From NCBI RefSeq assembly GCF_007992195.1, contig NZ_BJZU01000011.1:1-43278 (forward strand): DNA of 43,278 nucleotides. Direction: 5' to 3'. The translations under genes were made by a program, and so were the position numbers. The notes below the pieces were generated by a model. The model was not told the origin of the DNA and did no database searches. It saw only the letters and a list, made by a program, of their open reading frames with translations. Source of the stretch: Methylobacterium oxalidis (GTDB taxonomy: Bacteria > Pseudomonadota > Alphaproteobacteria > Rhizobiales > Beijerinckiaceae). Below are positions 8,041 to 15,862 of the stretch, in pieces. Position 1 is the first letter of the stretch. The number at the start of each line of letters is the position of its first letter.

Positions 8041-8736
8041 TCAGAGCCGGGCGGCCCCGAGGATGCGCCCGTCCGCGGCCTGGACGATGACCGCCGCCTC
8101 CGACCCCGCCGCCGGGGACTCGCTGAGGCTCTGCGCGGCGCCGGTCCAGGCGCCGAGGTCGCGCACGGAGCGCACGACGTTGGCCTGCACGACCGTACGC
8201 CCCGCGTTCTCGCCGCGGGCGACGGCCGTCTCGTGCCGCGGATCGAACTCGATGAGGACGATGCGCCCGGCGCCGGTGCCGGCGCCGAGGCGGATGTCGA
8301 GCCGGCTACCGTCGCGGATCACGCTCACGGGCGCCCCCTCCTGGCGCTCGGCCCGGGCCTGCCCGATCGCCGCCGCGACCGCCTCGCGGCGCGAGCCGAC
8401 GACGCTGCGGCGCCCGTCCACCACGAGTTGTGGCGTGAAGGGCGTGTCGCCGAGGCGCTCGGCGTAGGCCCGCTGGCGCTCGGTCGCCTCCGGCAGGGAG
8501 AAGGTGTCGCGCCAGTTCAGCCGGTTCCAGTAGGTGACGTGGAAGGCGAGCGGCAGCAGGTCTCGGCCCTCCCCGGCGAGTTCGCCCAGGAGCGCCTCGG
8601 CGGGCGGGCAGGACGAGCAGCTCTGCGAGGTGAAGAGCTCGACGACGACCGGCCGCGGCGCGGCCGCGACCAGCGCGGGCAGGAGCGCGGGCAGGAGCGC
8701 GGCGGCGAGGAGGACGAGGCGGGACAGGGCGGGCAT
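8041..8736 (-). CDS. DUF1223 secreted thioredoxin-fold protein
   Basis: Encodes 231 residues. A signal peptide (residues 1-25) contains a twofold LLPAL repeat, encoded by a duplicated 12-bp unit at 8672-8695. The mature protein begins PVVVELFTSQSCSSCPPAEALL; Cys40 and Cys43 in CSSC sit at the expected end of the first beta strand of a thioredoxin fold, as in DUF1223. Later family segments include FHVTYWNRLNWRDTFS and YTPQL-like TPFTPQLVVDG. It probably works in the periplasm in thiol redox chemistry, but no substrate is known. Upstream lie a 10-bp-arm inverted repeat and a co-oriented creatininase-family gene. Confidence 0.88.
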   Translation of the reverse strand: MPALSRLVLLAAALLPALLPALVAAAPRPVVVELFTSQSCSSCPPAEALLGELAGEGRDLLPLAFHVTYWNRLNWRDTFSLPEATERQRAYAERLGDTPFTPQLVVDGRRSVVGSRREAVAAAIGQARAERQEGAPVSVIRDGSRLDIRLGAGTGAGRIVLIEFDPRHETAVARGENAGRTVVQANVVRSVRDLGAWTGAAQSLSESPAAGSEAAVIVQAADGRILGAARL

Positions 8737-8781
8737 GGCGCATGGCTCCCGGACGAGAGGGCACGCCTCCCCTTCGTATCG

Positions 8782-8811
8782 CGACCATCACGGTTACGCC
8801 GGTGATGGTCG
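8782..8811. repeat. Perfect 10-bp inverted repeat between two co-oriented genes
   Basis: CGACCATCAC (8782-8791) and GTGATGGTCG (8802-8811) are perfect inverted arms around a ten-base centre. It lies 46 bases upstream of the DUF1223 start, in the gap after the creatininase-family gene. No T-run follows on either strand, so an operator or an mRNA hairpin is more likely than an intrinsic terminator. No regulator is encoded next to it. Confidence 0.6.
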
Positions 8812-8832
8812 GCGATCATCCGTGAGGCGGGC

Positions 8833-9609
8833 TCAGAGCGCGAAACGGTCGACGTCGCGCAGCAGCGCGACGAAGGCCCGCGCCCCGTGGTCGAGGGCTG
8901 CGCGCCCCGCCGCCTCCGTGCCGAGGCGGGCGTCGCCGACGGCGCCGGACGGGTGGAGGTCGCCCGCCTTCCAGGCGAAGGCGGCCGGGCGCCCGGCGCG
9001 CAGATGCGCGAAGTCGCGCTCCATCGCCACCGTGCGGGGGGTGAAATCCGCGACTGCCTCCCGCCGCACGAGGTCCGGCCGCAGGGCCAGCATCAGCGCC
9101 GTCTCGATGCCGCCGGCATGGATGCCGTGGCGGATCTCGGCGTCCGGGAACAACCCGGCCGGGTAGCCGAGCCGGCTCCAGGAGGTCGTCACGGCGACCA
9201 TGCCGCAGCGCCCGCGCAACGCGCCCGCCACGAGGTCGATCAGCGCGCTGTTGCCCCCGTGCGAGGTGACGAGGACGAGCTTGCCGATGCTCGCCCGGTG
9301 CAGGCTCAGCCCGATCTCGGTCCAGGCCCGCAGCGCCGTCTCGGCCGTCAGCGTCAGGGTGCCGGGGAAGGCGTCGTGCTCGTCGGACTTGCCCACCGCC
9401 TGCACCGGCAGGGCCAGCACGTCGAGGTCCTCCGGCACGAGGCCGGCGACGCGGGCGAGGTAGCCCTCCGCGATGATCAGGTCGGTGGCGAGCGGCAGGT
9501 GGGGGCCGTGCTGCTCGATCGCGGCGACCGGCAGGACGGCGATGCTCCGGCCCCCGGTCGCGGCCGAGAAATCCTGCGTCGTCAGGTCGCCCCAGTGGCG
9601 GAAGGGCAT
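8833..9609 (-). CDS. Creatininase-family amidohydrolase
   Basis: Encodes 258 residues, the standard size for the family. The metal-binding pattern is intact: IEQHGPHLPLATD (Glu32, His34, Asp43), SHGGN (His117) and HAGGIET (His164, Glu169). The family includes creatinine amidohydrolase, ArfB-type formamide hydrolases in riboflavin/F420 synthesis, and MftE; sequence alone does not choose between these here. No creatine, F420 or mycofactocin genes are nearby, so the substrate is unknown. It is followed by DUF1223 on the same strand. Confidence 0.9.
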   Translation of the reverse strand: MPFRHWGDLTTQDFSAATGGRSIAVLPVAAIEQHGPHLPLATDLIIAEGYLARVAGLVPEDLDVLALPVQAVGKSDEHDAFPGTLTLTAETALRAWTEIGLSLHRASIGKLVLVTSHGGNSALIDLVAGALRGRCGMVAVTTSWSRLGYPAGLFPDAEIRHGIHAGGIETALMLALRPDLVRREAVADFTPRTVAMERDFAHLRAGRPAAFAWKAGDLHPSGAVGDARLGTEAAGRAALDHGARAFVALLRDVDRFAL

Positions 9610-9748
9610 GGCTCGGGCTCCCCGGTCCGGCGGCGGACGCTCCGCCCGCCGCTCCCGACGCCTCTAAGGGATCGGCGCCCCTGACAAAAGGCGCCCGAGA
9701 GAGCGCTCTCGCGCCGGGAGGCCCCGCCGGCCCTGTCGGCCCGGACCC

Positions 9749-10132
9749 TCAGCCCGCGCGGCGGGTGAGCCAGCCGAGGCTGAAGGCGGCGGCCGCCACG
9801 AGCAGGAGCGTGGCCGTCCTGTTGTCCTCGGCCCGGCGCGCGACGGCGCGGCCGCGGTGCAGGGCCTCGTCCCGGTAGTGCCTCCCGCGGGAGCCGAGAT
9901 CCTCCGCGAGATCGCGCCCGCGGGTGCGGGCCTCCGTCACGAGGCGCTCGCCGTCCCGGCGCAGGCCCTGGGCGGTGTCGCGGGCCTCGCCGTAGGCGTA
10001 CTGGGCGGCGCCGGCCACCTGATCGATCGCGCCCTCGACCTGCGGCACAGGGCGCCCGGCCACGGCGCCGACGGCCGTCTTCGCGCGGCCGCGCAGGTGG
10101 CGGATGCCGCCCTCGACCCGATCCCTGTTCAT
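9749..10132 (-). CDS. CsbD-like / DUF883-like membrane-anchored stress protein
   Basis: Encodes 127 residues. The start MNRDRVEGGIRHLRGRAKTAVG matches the CsbD-type opening (MN.D.v.G...q..G..Ke..G). The middle is a long charged amphipathic stretch (GEARDTAQGLRRDGERLVTEAR), and the end is one membrane helix (ATLLLVAAAAFSLGWLTRRAG), as in DUF883/ElaB-type proteins. It lies 92 bases downstream of csbD on the same strand, separated by a hairpin, and may be co-transcribed from the EcfG promoter. Likely a membrane-attached stress protein; mechanism unknown. Confidence 0.8.
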   Translation of the reverse strand: MNRDRVEGGIRHLRGRAKTAVGAVAGRPVPQVEGAIDQVAGAAQYAYGEARDTAQGLRRDGERLVTEARTRGRDLAEDLGSRGRHYRDEALHRGRAVARRAEDNRTATLLLVAAAAFSLGWLTRRAG

Positions 10133-10157
10133 GTCGTCAACCTCGTCTCATGGGGGC

Positions 10158-10179
10158 GAGGGCCGGCGAGCCGGCCCTC
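10158..10179. repeat. Intercistronic hairpin between the two csbD-type genes
   Basis: GAGGGCCGG (10158-10166) pairs perfectly with CCGGCCCTC (10171-10179) around a CGAG tetraloop. It has no T-run and lies between two co-oriented genes, so it may act as an RNA stabiliser or partial terminator that sets their ratio. This is inference from position. Confidence 0.5.
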
Positions 10180-10224
10180 CGGTCGTGTCGCGCGGGCGGC
10201 TCGGCGCCCGCCCCGCATCGTCCG

Positions 10225-10437
10225 TCAGATCTTCTTGACGGCGTCGGCGGCGCTCTGGGCCGCGCTCTTCACGCCGTCCTTGGCGTCGCCCACCGTCTTC
10301 TGGGCCTCGCCCTTCAGTTCCTGGGCCTTGCCCTCGGCCTGAAGCTTCTCGTTGCCGGTGACGCTGCCGACGCCCTGCTTCACGTTGCCGATCGCCTCGT
10401 TGGCGAGGCCCTTGATCTTGTCGGTGGTGCTGCTCAT
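10225..10437 (-). CDS. csbD: CsbD family stress protein
   Basis: Encodes 70 residues, MSSTTDKIKGLANEAIGNVK at the start, with the start ATG at 10437 supported by AAGGGAG ten bases upstream. The repeated Gly-Asn/Lys-Gln pattern (GLANEAIGNVKQGVG, GKAQELKGEAQK) is diagnostic of CsbD, a small hydrophilic protein induced by general stress. In alphaproteobacteria csbD genes are typical EcfG targets, and a perfect EcfG promoter lies about 110 bases upstream. Molecular function unknown. Confidence 0.93.
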   Translation of the reverse strand: MSSTTDKIKGLANEAIGNVKQGVGSVTGNEKLQAEGKAQELKGEAQKTVGDAKDGVKSAAQSAADAVKKI

Positions 10438-10546
10438 CGCGAAAGCTCCCTTGTCCGCGTTACGGGGCCGGCGATCCGCCTGCGCGGCCCGGGCTCCGGT
10501 CGAAGCCCGAGGCCGCAAGCGTGACCGCCGGCTCTCGGGGGGTCAG

Positions 10547-10571
10547 AACGGGCCCTGCTCCCGGATGTTCC
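10547..10571 (-). promoter_or_regulatory. Sigma-EcfG (general stress) promoter for csbD
   Basis: On the minus strand GGAAC (10571-10567) is followed by 16 bases and CGTT (10550-10547), a perfect match to the EcfG consensus. Transcription would begin near 10540, giving a 5' leader of about 100 bases before csbD and possibly reading on into the second CsbD-type gene. It is the second such site within 3.2 kb. Confidence 0.8.
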
Positions 10572-10876
10572 ATCACGAACCCGAGCGCACGGGTCATCTC
10601 CCTGACGCGGCACGGATCTGTCGCGCCGAAATACAACTCAGGCGCGAAGTCTCGGCGGTTGACGCAAATTTTTCCTGCGGCCGTCCCAAAAATTTTGCGC
10701 ACGACTTCGGGGCCCGACTTCGGCGATGCTTGTGGAATGCAAAATGCGGTCGACCAGAAGGGTCGGCCGGACACGAAGCGACCCGAGGATGACGCCCCGA
10801 GGCCGGATCCGGCCGCCGCTGCCGCTCGCGCGGGAGCCGGCGCCGCTGCGGCCGCGGCGGGAGAGGAAGCCCGATC
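10572..10876. other. Divergent intergenic region with an AT-rich dyad
   Basis: No gene is supported here. The region holds an unusually AT-rich core: a near-perfect inverted repeat GCAAATTTTT (10665-10674) with AAAAATTTTGC (about 10689-10699), just after TTGACG at 10659-10664, and a second motif GGAATGCAAAATGC about 40 bases on. These could be promoter and operator elements for the FAH-family gene, but no regulator gene is next to it. Confidence 0.45.
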
Positions 10877-11641
10877 ATGGCACGCTGGCTGCGCTACCGA
10901 CACGCGGGAACGGAAGGCTTCGGACGCCTCGAGGGCGAGACGGTGCACGTCCACGCGGGCGACCTGTTCGGCGAGGCACGCCCCACGGGGCAGACCCTGC
11001 CGCTTCCCGAGGTCACGCCGGACCTGCCCTGCCGCCCCGCCAAGCTCATCGCCCTGTGGAACAACTTCCGCGCGATGGCCGAGAAGCAGGGCCTGTCCCA
11101 CCCGGAGACGCCGCTCTTCTTCATCAAGCCGCAGAACTCCTACGCGGCGCACGGCGAGACGATCGCGATGCCGCCGGTCGCCGGCCGCGTGATCTACGAG
11201 GGCGAGCTCGGCATCGTCATCGGCAAGCGCGGGCGCGACCTGAGCCCCGAGGCGGCGGCCGGCCACATCTTCGGCTACACCTGCCTCAACGACGTGACCT
11301 CCCTCGACATCCTGCGGGCCGACCCGAGCTTCCTGCAATGGACCCGCTCGAAGGGTCTCGACGGGTTTGCGCCCTTCGGCCCGGTCGTCGCCACCGGCAT
11401 CGAGCCCCTCGAGGCCAGCGTCGTGGTGCGCGTCGACGGGCGCGAGCGCCAGAACTACCCGCTCTCCGACATGCTGATGCCCCCGAACGAGATCGTCGCG
11501 ATGATCTCGCAGGGGCTGACGCTGGAGCCCGGCGACGTGATCGCCTGCGGCACCTCGGTCGGGGCCGGCACGATCCCGCGGGGCGCGACCGTCGAGGTCG
11601 AGATCGCCGGGATCGGCGTGCTCTCGAACCGCTTCGTCTGA
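10877..11641 (+). CDS. Fumarylacetoacetate hydrolase (FAH) family protein
   Basis: Encodes 254 residues. The FAH fold is shown by the opening substrate segment (KLIALWNNFRAMAEK), FFIKPQNSY, and the metal-binding set Glu108 and Glu110 in YEGELGIVIGK with Asp139 in CLNDVTSLDI. Members hydrolyse, decarboxylate or isomerise 2-oxo acids such as 2-hydroxyhepta-2,4-diene-1,7-dioate, fumarylpyruvate or oxaloacetate. A ketopantoate-reductase-like gene follows 94 bases downstream on the same strand, suggesting shared work on a 2-oxo or 2-hydroxy acid. The exact substrate cannot be read from the sequence. Confidence 0.9.
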   Translation: MARWLRYRHAGTEGFGRLEGETVHVHAGDLFGEARPTGQTLPLPEVTPDLPCRPAKLIALWNNFRAMAEKQGLSHPETPLFFIKPQNSYAAHGETIAMPPVAGRVIYEGELGIVIGKRGRDLSPEAAAGHIFGYTCLNDVTSLDILRADPSFLQWTRSKGLDGFAPFGPVVATGIEPLEASVVVRVDGRERQNYPLSDMLMPPNEIVAMISQGLTLEPGDVIACGTSVGAGTIPRGATVEVEIAGIGVLSNRFV

Positions 11642-11735
11642 GGCCCCCTCCGCGAGGGCGGGGCGCCGCGGCGGCCCTCCTCACCGACACCCGAGGCCGC
11701 CGCCGCGCGGCTTCAACGACCGTCAGGAAGATCCC

Positions 11736-12746
11736 ATGAGTATCGCGATCGTCGGCGCCGGCGCCATCGGCGGCCAACTCGGTGTGAAGCTCGCGCAGGC
11801 GGGCGAGAAGGTCACCTTCATCGCCCGCGGCGCCAATCTGGCGGCCATCCGGGAGAACGGCATGCGCCTCATCGACGAGGACGGCACCGAGATCCACGCG
11901 CGCGACGTGCGGGCGACGCAGTCGATGGCGGAGTCCGGCATCCACGAGGTCGTGCTGCTGACCGTCAAGGCGCACCAGGTCGGCCCGATCGCCGGGGAGC
12001 TGCGCCACATGATCGGCCCCGACACCGTGGTGGTCACCCTGCAGAACGGCATCCCGTGGTGGTACTTCGCGGGCGGCCACGGCGGCGACTATGCGGGCAC
12101 GCACATCGAGTCCGCCGATCCGGGCGGCCTCATCGCCCGCAACCTCGACCCGGCCCAGGTGATCGGCTCCGTCGTCTACCCGGCCGCGATCCTGACCGAG
12201 CCGGGAGTCGTCAAGGTGGTGGAGGGCCAGCGCTACGGCCTCGGCGAGCTCGACGGCTCGAAGAGCGCGCGGGTGCTCGACCTCGCCGAGCGCTTCACCC
12301 GCGCGGGCTTCAAGGCGCCGGTCTTCGAGGACATCCGGTCCGAGATCTGGCTGAAGCTCTGGGGCAACCTCAGCTTCAACCCGATCTCCGCGCTGACGCA
12401 CGCGACCCTCGTCGACATCTGCCAGTTTGCCGACACGCGGGCGCTGGCGCGGGCGATGATGGAGGAGGCCGAGACCATCGCGAACAAGCTCGGCGTCGGC
12501 TTCCGGGTCGGCATCGACCGGCGCATCGCGGGGGCCGAGAAGGTCGGCGCGCACAAGACCTCGATGCTGCAGGACGTGGAGAACGGCCGCGGGATCGAGC
12601 TCGAGGCCCTCGTCGGCTCCGTGATCGAGCTCGGCCGGCTGACGGACACGGCGACCCCGCACATCGACACGGTCTACGCCCTGCTGCGGCTCCTCGCCCG
12701 CAGCCTGGAGAGCGCGAACGGCCGCCTGTCGATCCAGCCGGCCTGA
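11736..12746 (+). CDS. Ketopantoate reductase family oxidoreductase
   Basis: Encodes 336 residues. The N-terminal Rossmann motif VGAGAIGG (6-13) binds NAD(P)H, VKAHQ and VTLQNGIPWW follow, and the catalytic-type lysine is in EIWLKLWGNLSFNPISALT before the helical C-terminal domain (ApbA_C). The family reduces 2-dehydropantoate in CoA synthesis, but many alphaproteobacteria have several paralogues acting on other 2-oxo acids. The FAH-family neighbour makes a catabolic role as likely as PanE. The stop lies only one base from the convergent metW stop. Confidence 0.9.
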   Translation: MSIAIVGAGAIGGQLGVKLAQAGEKVTFIARGANLAAIRENGMRLIDEDGTEIHARDVRATQSMAESGIHEVVLLTVKAHQVGPIAGELRHMIGPDTVVVTLQNGIPWWYFAGGHGGDYAGTHIESADPGGLIARNLDPAQVIGSVVYPAAILTEPGVVKVVEGQRYGLGELDGSKSARVLDLAERFTRAGFKAPVFEDIRSEIWLKLWGNLSFNPISALTHATLVDICQFADTRALARAMMEEAETIANKLGVGFRVGIDRRIAGAEKVGAHKTSMLQDVENGRGIELEALVGSVIELGRLTDTATPHIDTVYALLRLLARSLESANGRLSIQPA

Positions 12747-12747
12747 C

Positions 12748-13434
12748 CTACTCCCGGCGCAGCAGGAACACCCCCTGCGCGCCGATCAGGTTCCAGACCC
12801 ACCACGGCATCGAGAAGCGCATGCGGTGGCCCCGCGCGTCGAGCGCCGTGGCCTTCTCGATGTGCGCGCCGACGAGCCGGCACAGGCCGACGAAGTCGCG
12901 GATCGTGCAGTGGTGGATGTTCGGGGTCTCGTACCACGCCTCCGGCAGCATGGCGGTGACGGGCATGCGCCCGCGGAAGGCGAGCTCGGCCCGCACCCGC
13001 CAGTGCCCGAAATTCGGGAAGGAGATGATCACCTGCCGGCCGATGCGCAGCAGGTGCTCCAGCACGATGCGCGGGTTGCGCGTCGCCTGGATGGTCTGGG
13101 ACAGGACCACCACGTCGAAGGCGCCGTCGGGATAGTTCGCGAGGTCCGTGTCGGCGTCCCCCTGGATCACCGAGAGGCCGCGGGCGAGGCAGGCGTTCAC
13201 GCCCTCGCGCGACAGCTCAATGCCGCGCCCGTCGACCCCGCGCCGGTCGCGCAGGAGCGCCAGCAGGGTCCCGTCGCCGCAGCCGATGTCGAGGACGCGC
13301 GCGCCCGGCTGGACGAGGCCCAGCACCACGAGATGGTCGACGCGGGCGCCCCCGACCTCGCCGGAGCGCGGCAGCGCCTCGGCCGCGTCCCAGGGGGCGC
13401 CGGCATCCCCCATCGCCTCGGGCCGGGCGCTCAC
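12748..13434 (-). CDS. metW: MetW, methionine biosynthesis methyltransferase-fold partner of MetX
   Basis: Encodes 228 residues from a GTG at 13434 that overlaps the metX stop (GTGA), so the pair is translationally coupled; an ATG at 13413 is an alternative. The fold is class I SAM-dependent: motif [13 protein letters not shown] at about 47-58, then [30 protein letters not shown] and [12 protein letters not shown], all typical of MetW. MetW is needed with MetX for full homoserine O-acetyl(succinyl)transferase activity in several proteobacteria. It ends one base from the convergent KPR-like gene. Confidence 0.95.
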   Translation of the reverse strand: MSARPEAMGDAGAPWDAAEALPRSGEVGGARVDHLVVLGLVQPGARVLDIGCGDGTLLALLRDRRGVDGRGIELSREGVNACLARGLSVIQGDADTDLANYPDGAFDVVVLSQTIQATRNPRIVLEHLLRIGRQVIISFPNFGHWRVRAELAFRGRMPVTAMLPEAWYETPNIHHCTIRDFVGLCRLVGAHIEKATALDARGHRMRFSMPWWVWNLIGAQGVFLLRRE

Positions 13435-14639
13435 AGGCCGCGGGCCCGCGCGGCGGCGTCGATGAAGCCCTTGGCGGCCGAGAACATGGCGGGCTCGTCG
13501 AGGAGGAAGGCGTCGTGGCCCTTGTCGCTCTCGACCTCGACGAAGGCGACCGGCGCCGAGGCCGCGTTCAGCGCGTGCACGATGGCGCGGGAATCGGCCG
13601 TGGGGAACAGCCAGTCGGAGGTGAAGGACATCGCGCAGAACCGGGTCTTCGTGCCGCGGAAGGCGTTGGCGAGCACGCCGCCATGGTCCTCGGCGAGGTC
13701 GAAATAGTCCATCGCCCGGGTGAGGTAGAGGTAGGCGTTGGCGTCGAAGCGCTCGACGAAGCTGAGGCCCTGGTGGCGCAGGTAGCTCTCGATCTGGAAG
13801 TCGGCGTTGAACGAGAAGGTGGGCGCCGAGCCCGCCTGGAAGCGGCGGCCGAACTTCCGGTGGAGCGCGGCCTCCGACAGGTAGGTGATGTGCGCGCCCA
13901 TGCGGGCGACGCCGAGCCCCTTGGCGGGGCGCGTGCCGGCCTCGAGGTAGCGCCCGTCCGCCCAGGCAGGGTCGGCCATGATCGCCTGCCGGCCGACCTC
14001 GTGGAAGGCGATGTTCTGGGCCGAGTGCCGGGCGCCGGTGGCGATCGGCATCGCCGCGAAGACCCGCTCGGGGTAGAGCGCGGCCCATTGCAGCACCTGC
14101 ATGCCGCCCATCGAGCCGCCGATGCAGAGGAACAGGTCGCCGATCCCGAGATGGTCGAGCAGCATCGCCTGCGCCCGGACCATGTCGCGGATCGTCACCA
14201 GGGGGAAGTCGAGCCCGTAGGGCCGGCCGGTCTCCGGGTTGAGGGAGGCCGGGCCCGTCGAGCCCATGCAGGAGCCGATCACGTTCGAGCAGACGACGAA
14301 GAACCGGTCGGTGTCGACGGGCTTGCCGGGCCCGACCAGCGTCTCCCACCAACCCGGCTTGCCGGTGACGGGGTGGGTGTGGGCGAAGTGCTGGTCGCCG
14401 GTGAGCGCGTGGCAGATCAGCACCGCGTTCGAGCGGTCGGCGTTCAGCCGGCCCGCCGTCTGGTAGGCGATCTGGAAGGGCGCGAGCATCACGCCCGAAT
14501 CCATCGGCAGCGGCGCGTCCGCGCCGAAGCGGGCGACCGGGCTCTTCGGGTCGAGGGCCTGCGAGGGCTCGCGGGCCGTCTCGCGGAGGACGCCCGGATC
14601 CGTGCGGGTGTCCAGGCAGCTGTCGGGGGAAGTGTCCAT
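13431..14639 (-). CDS. metX: Homoserine O-acetyltransferase (MetX)
   Basis: Transfers an acyl group from acyl-CoA (acetyl or succinyl) to homoserine, the entry to methionine. It is 402 residues, an alpha/beta hydrolase fold with the triad Ser176 in GGSMGGMQ, Asp342 in SDWLFP and His375 in KGHDAFL. The oxyanion region [10 protein letters not shown] and the segment [15 protein letters not shown] are standard for MetX. Some alphaproteobacterial MetX proteins use succinyl-CoA, and I cannot decide that from sequence. It forms an operon with metW and is divergent from the chorismate mutase gene. A SAM-II riboswitch signature was looked for upstream and not seen. Confidence 0.96.
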   Translation of the reverse strand: MDTSPDSCLDTRTDPGVLRETAREPSQALDPKSPVARFGADAPLPMDSGVMLAPFQIAYQTAGRLNADRSNAVLICHALTGDQHFAHTHPVTGKPGWWETLVGPGKPVDTDRFFVVCSNVIGSCMGSTGPASLNPETGRPYGLDFPLVTIRDMVRAQAMLLDHLGIGDLFLCIGGSMGGMQVLQWAALYPERVFAAMPIATGARHSAQNIAFHEVGRQAIMADPAWADGRYLEAGTRPAKGLGVARMGAHITYLSEAALHRKFGRRFQAGSAPTFSFNADFQIESYLRHQGLSFVERFDANAYLYLTRAMDYFDLAEDHGGVLANAFRGTKTRFCAMSFTSDWLFPTADSRAIVHALNAASAPVAFVEVESDKGHDAFLLDEPAMFSAAKGFIDAAARARGL

Positions 14640-14740
14640 GACGCGTCTTGAGGGATGCCGTCGCCGTCGTGAAGCCCGCGGCGCCGGGCCCGCCGCGGCC
14701 CGCGAGGCGAACCGTCTCGACGCCTGCCCCCCGCTCCGTG

Positions 14741-14769
14741 CAGTTAGTATCTGCGCCCGCGAGCGTCAA
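14741..14769 (-). promoter_or_regulatory. Possible sigma-70 promoter of metX
   Basis: On the minus strand TTGACG (14769-14764) is followed after 17 bases by TAACTG (14746-14741). It would give a leader of roughly 95 bases before metX. The -10 element is a poor match, so this is tentative. It is the only plausible promoter pair I found in the 262-base gap (14640-14901) between metX and the chorismate mutase gene. Confidence 0.35.
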
Positions 14770-14901
14770 CGAAGGGCGGGCCGCGCGTTCCGGCCGGCCC
14801 GGTCTGTCACGCCCGCGCCGCGGGGAGGCGCTGGCCCTCCGGCCCGGCGGGTCGTAAACACGGGCGGACGTCTCCCCGGCCCCACGCGATCCCGACCCCG
14901 C

Positions 14902-15768
14902 ATGCGCTTCCCGAAACGAGCCGCGCCGCCGCTCGACAACCTCGCGGACCTCCGCGCGGAGATCGACCGGATCGACGCCGAGATGCATGCCCTGCTGATC
15001 CAGCGCGGCTCGATCATCGACCGGCTGATCGCCGTCAAGGGCACCTCCGCCTCGGGCTCCGCCTTCCGGCCCGGCCGCGAGGCGGCGATGATGCGGCGCG
15101 TGGCCGAGCGCCACCGCGGCCTCCTGCCGCTCGACACCGTGGAGGGGATCTGGCGCGTCATCATCGCGACCTTCACCTACGTGCAGGCGCCCTTCTCGGT
15201 GCACGCGGACATCTCGGGCGGGGACGCGGCGATGCGCGACTCCGCCCGCTTCCATTTCGGCTTCACGGTGCCCTACCGGCCCCACCCCACCTGCGCGGCG
15301 GTGATCGAGGCGGTGGCGGCTTCCCGCGGCGACCTCGGCATCTTCCGCTTCGACCCGCGCGGCGCCAAGGCGCCGCGGGCGGGCGAGGCGTGGTGGGACG
15401 GGCTGGTGGGCGAGGGCCGGCCCAAGGTGATCGCCCGGCTGCCCTTCATCGAGCGCCCGCAGCACCCGGCCGGCACCCCGGTCTTCGTGGTGGCCAAGCC
15501 CCTCGACGACCCCTCCGCCGCCCAGCGCGACTGGGTGCTGCACGCCGCCCGCGTCTCGGGCTGGAGCCCGGAGGCCGAGCGGGCCCTGCAGGACCTCTAC
15601 GGCGAGGTGGTGGCCCGCGCGGGCGCGCTCGCGGGCGAGGCGCGCCTGCTCATCGCGGTGCCGGGCGGCGTGGGGACGCGCCAGCTCCGGGAGGCCCTGG
15701 AGCGGGCGGGCGCGGCGGTCGCCGCCCTCGACGAGACCGGCAGCCACGCGGCCCGCTTCCGGGTCTAG
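14902..15768 (+). CDS. Chorismate mutase (AroQ) with degenerate prephenate-dehydratase-like C-terminal domain
   Basis: Rearranges chorismate to prephenate for Phe/Tyr synthesis. Residues 11-95 form the all-helical AroQ domain with Arg18, Arg35, Lys46, Arg59-Glu60 and Gln95 in the places of the E. coli active-site residues. Residues 96-288 are an extra domain: [18 protein letters not shown] and [10 protein letters not shown] recall the prephenate dehydratase/ACT layout of P-proteins. I do not see the catalytic Thr-Arg-Asp or the usual ESRP regulatory motif. It may be a regulatory or remnant domain. The ATG at 14902 was chosen because the mutase domain begins right after it. It heads a cluster with hisC and tyrC. 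Confidence 0.85.
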   Translation: MRFPKRAAPPLDNLADLRAEIDRIDAEMHALLIQRGSIIDRLIAVKGTSASGSAFRPGREAAMMRRVAERHRGLLPLDTVEGIWRVIIATFTYVQAPFSVHADISGGDAAMRDSARFHFGFTVPYRPHPTCAAVIEAVAASRGDLGIFRFDPRGAKAPRAGEAWWDGLVGEGRPKVIARLPFIERPQHPAGTPVFVVAKPLDDPSAAQRDWVLHAARVSGWSPEAERALQDLYGEVVARAGALAGEARLLIAVPGGVGTRQLREALERAGAAVAALDETGSHAARFRV

Positions 15769-15862
15769 GGCGGCGCATTTTCCGGACGACCGGTGTCCAA
15801 GGCGGCGCGAAAGCTGTAGAGGGCGGACCCGACCCCTCGTTCTCGCGCCCTCCCGTCCCGCC

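Noticed and set aside
9674..9710. GGCGCC repeats and GAGAGCGCTCTC as a terminator
   Set aside because: These palindromes can form hairpins, but no T-run follows on either strand and no gene end is clearly matched. They were not called.
14640..14901. A SAM-II riboswitch upstream of metX
   Set aside because: This class often precedes metX/metA in alphaproteobacteria, so I looked for its GCTAAA and pseudoknot strands. They are not visible in the 262 bases.
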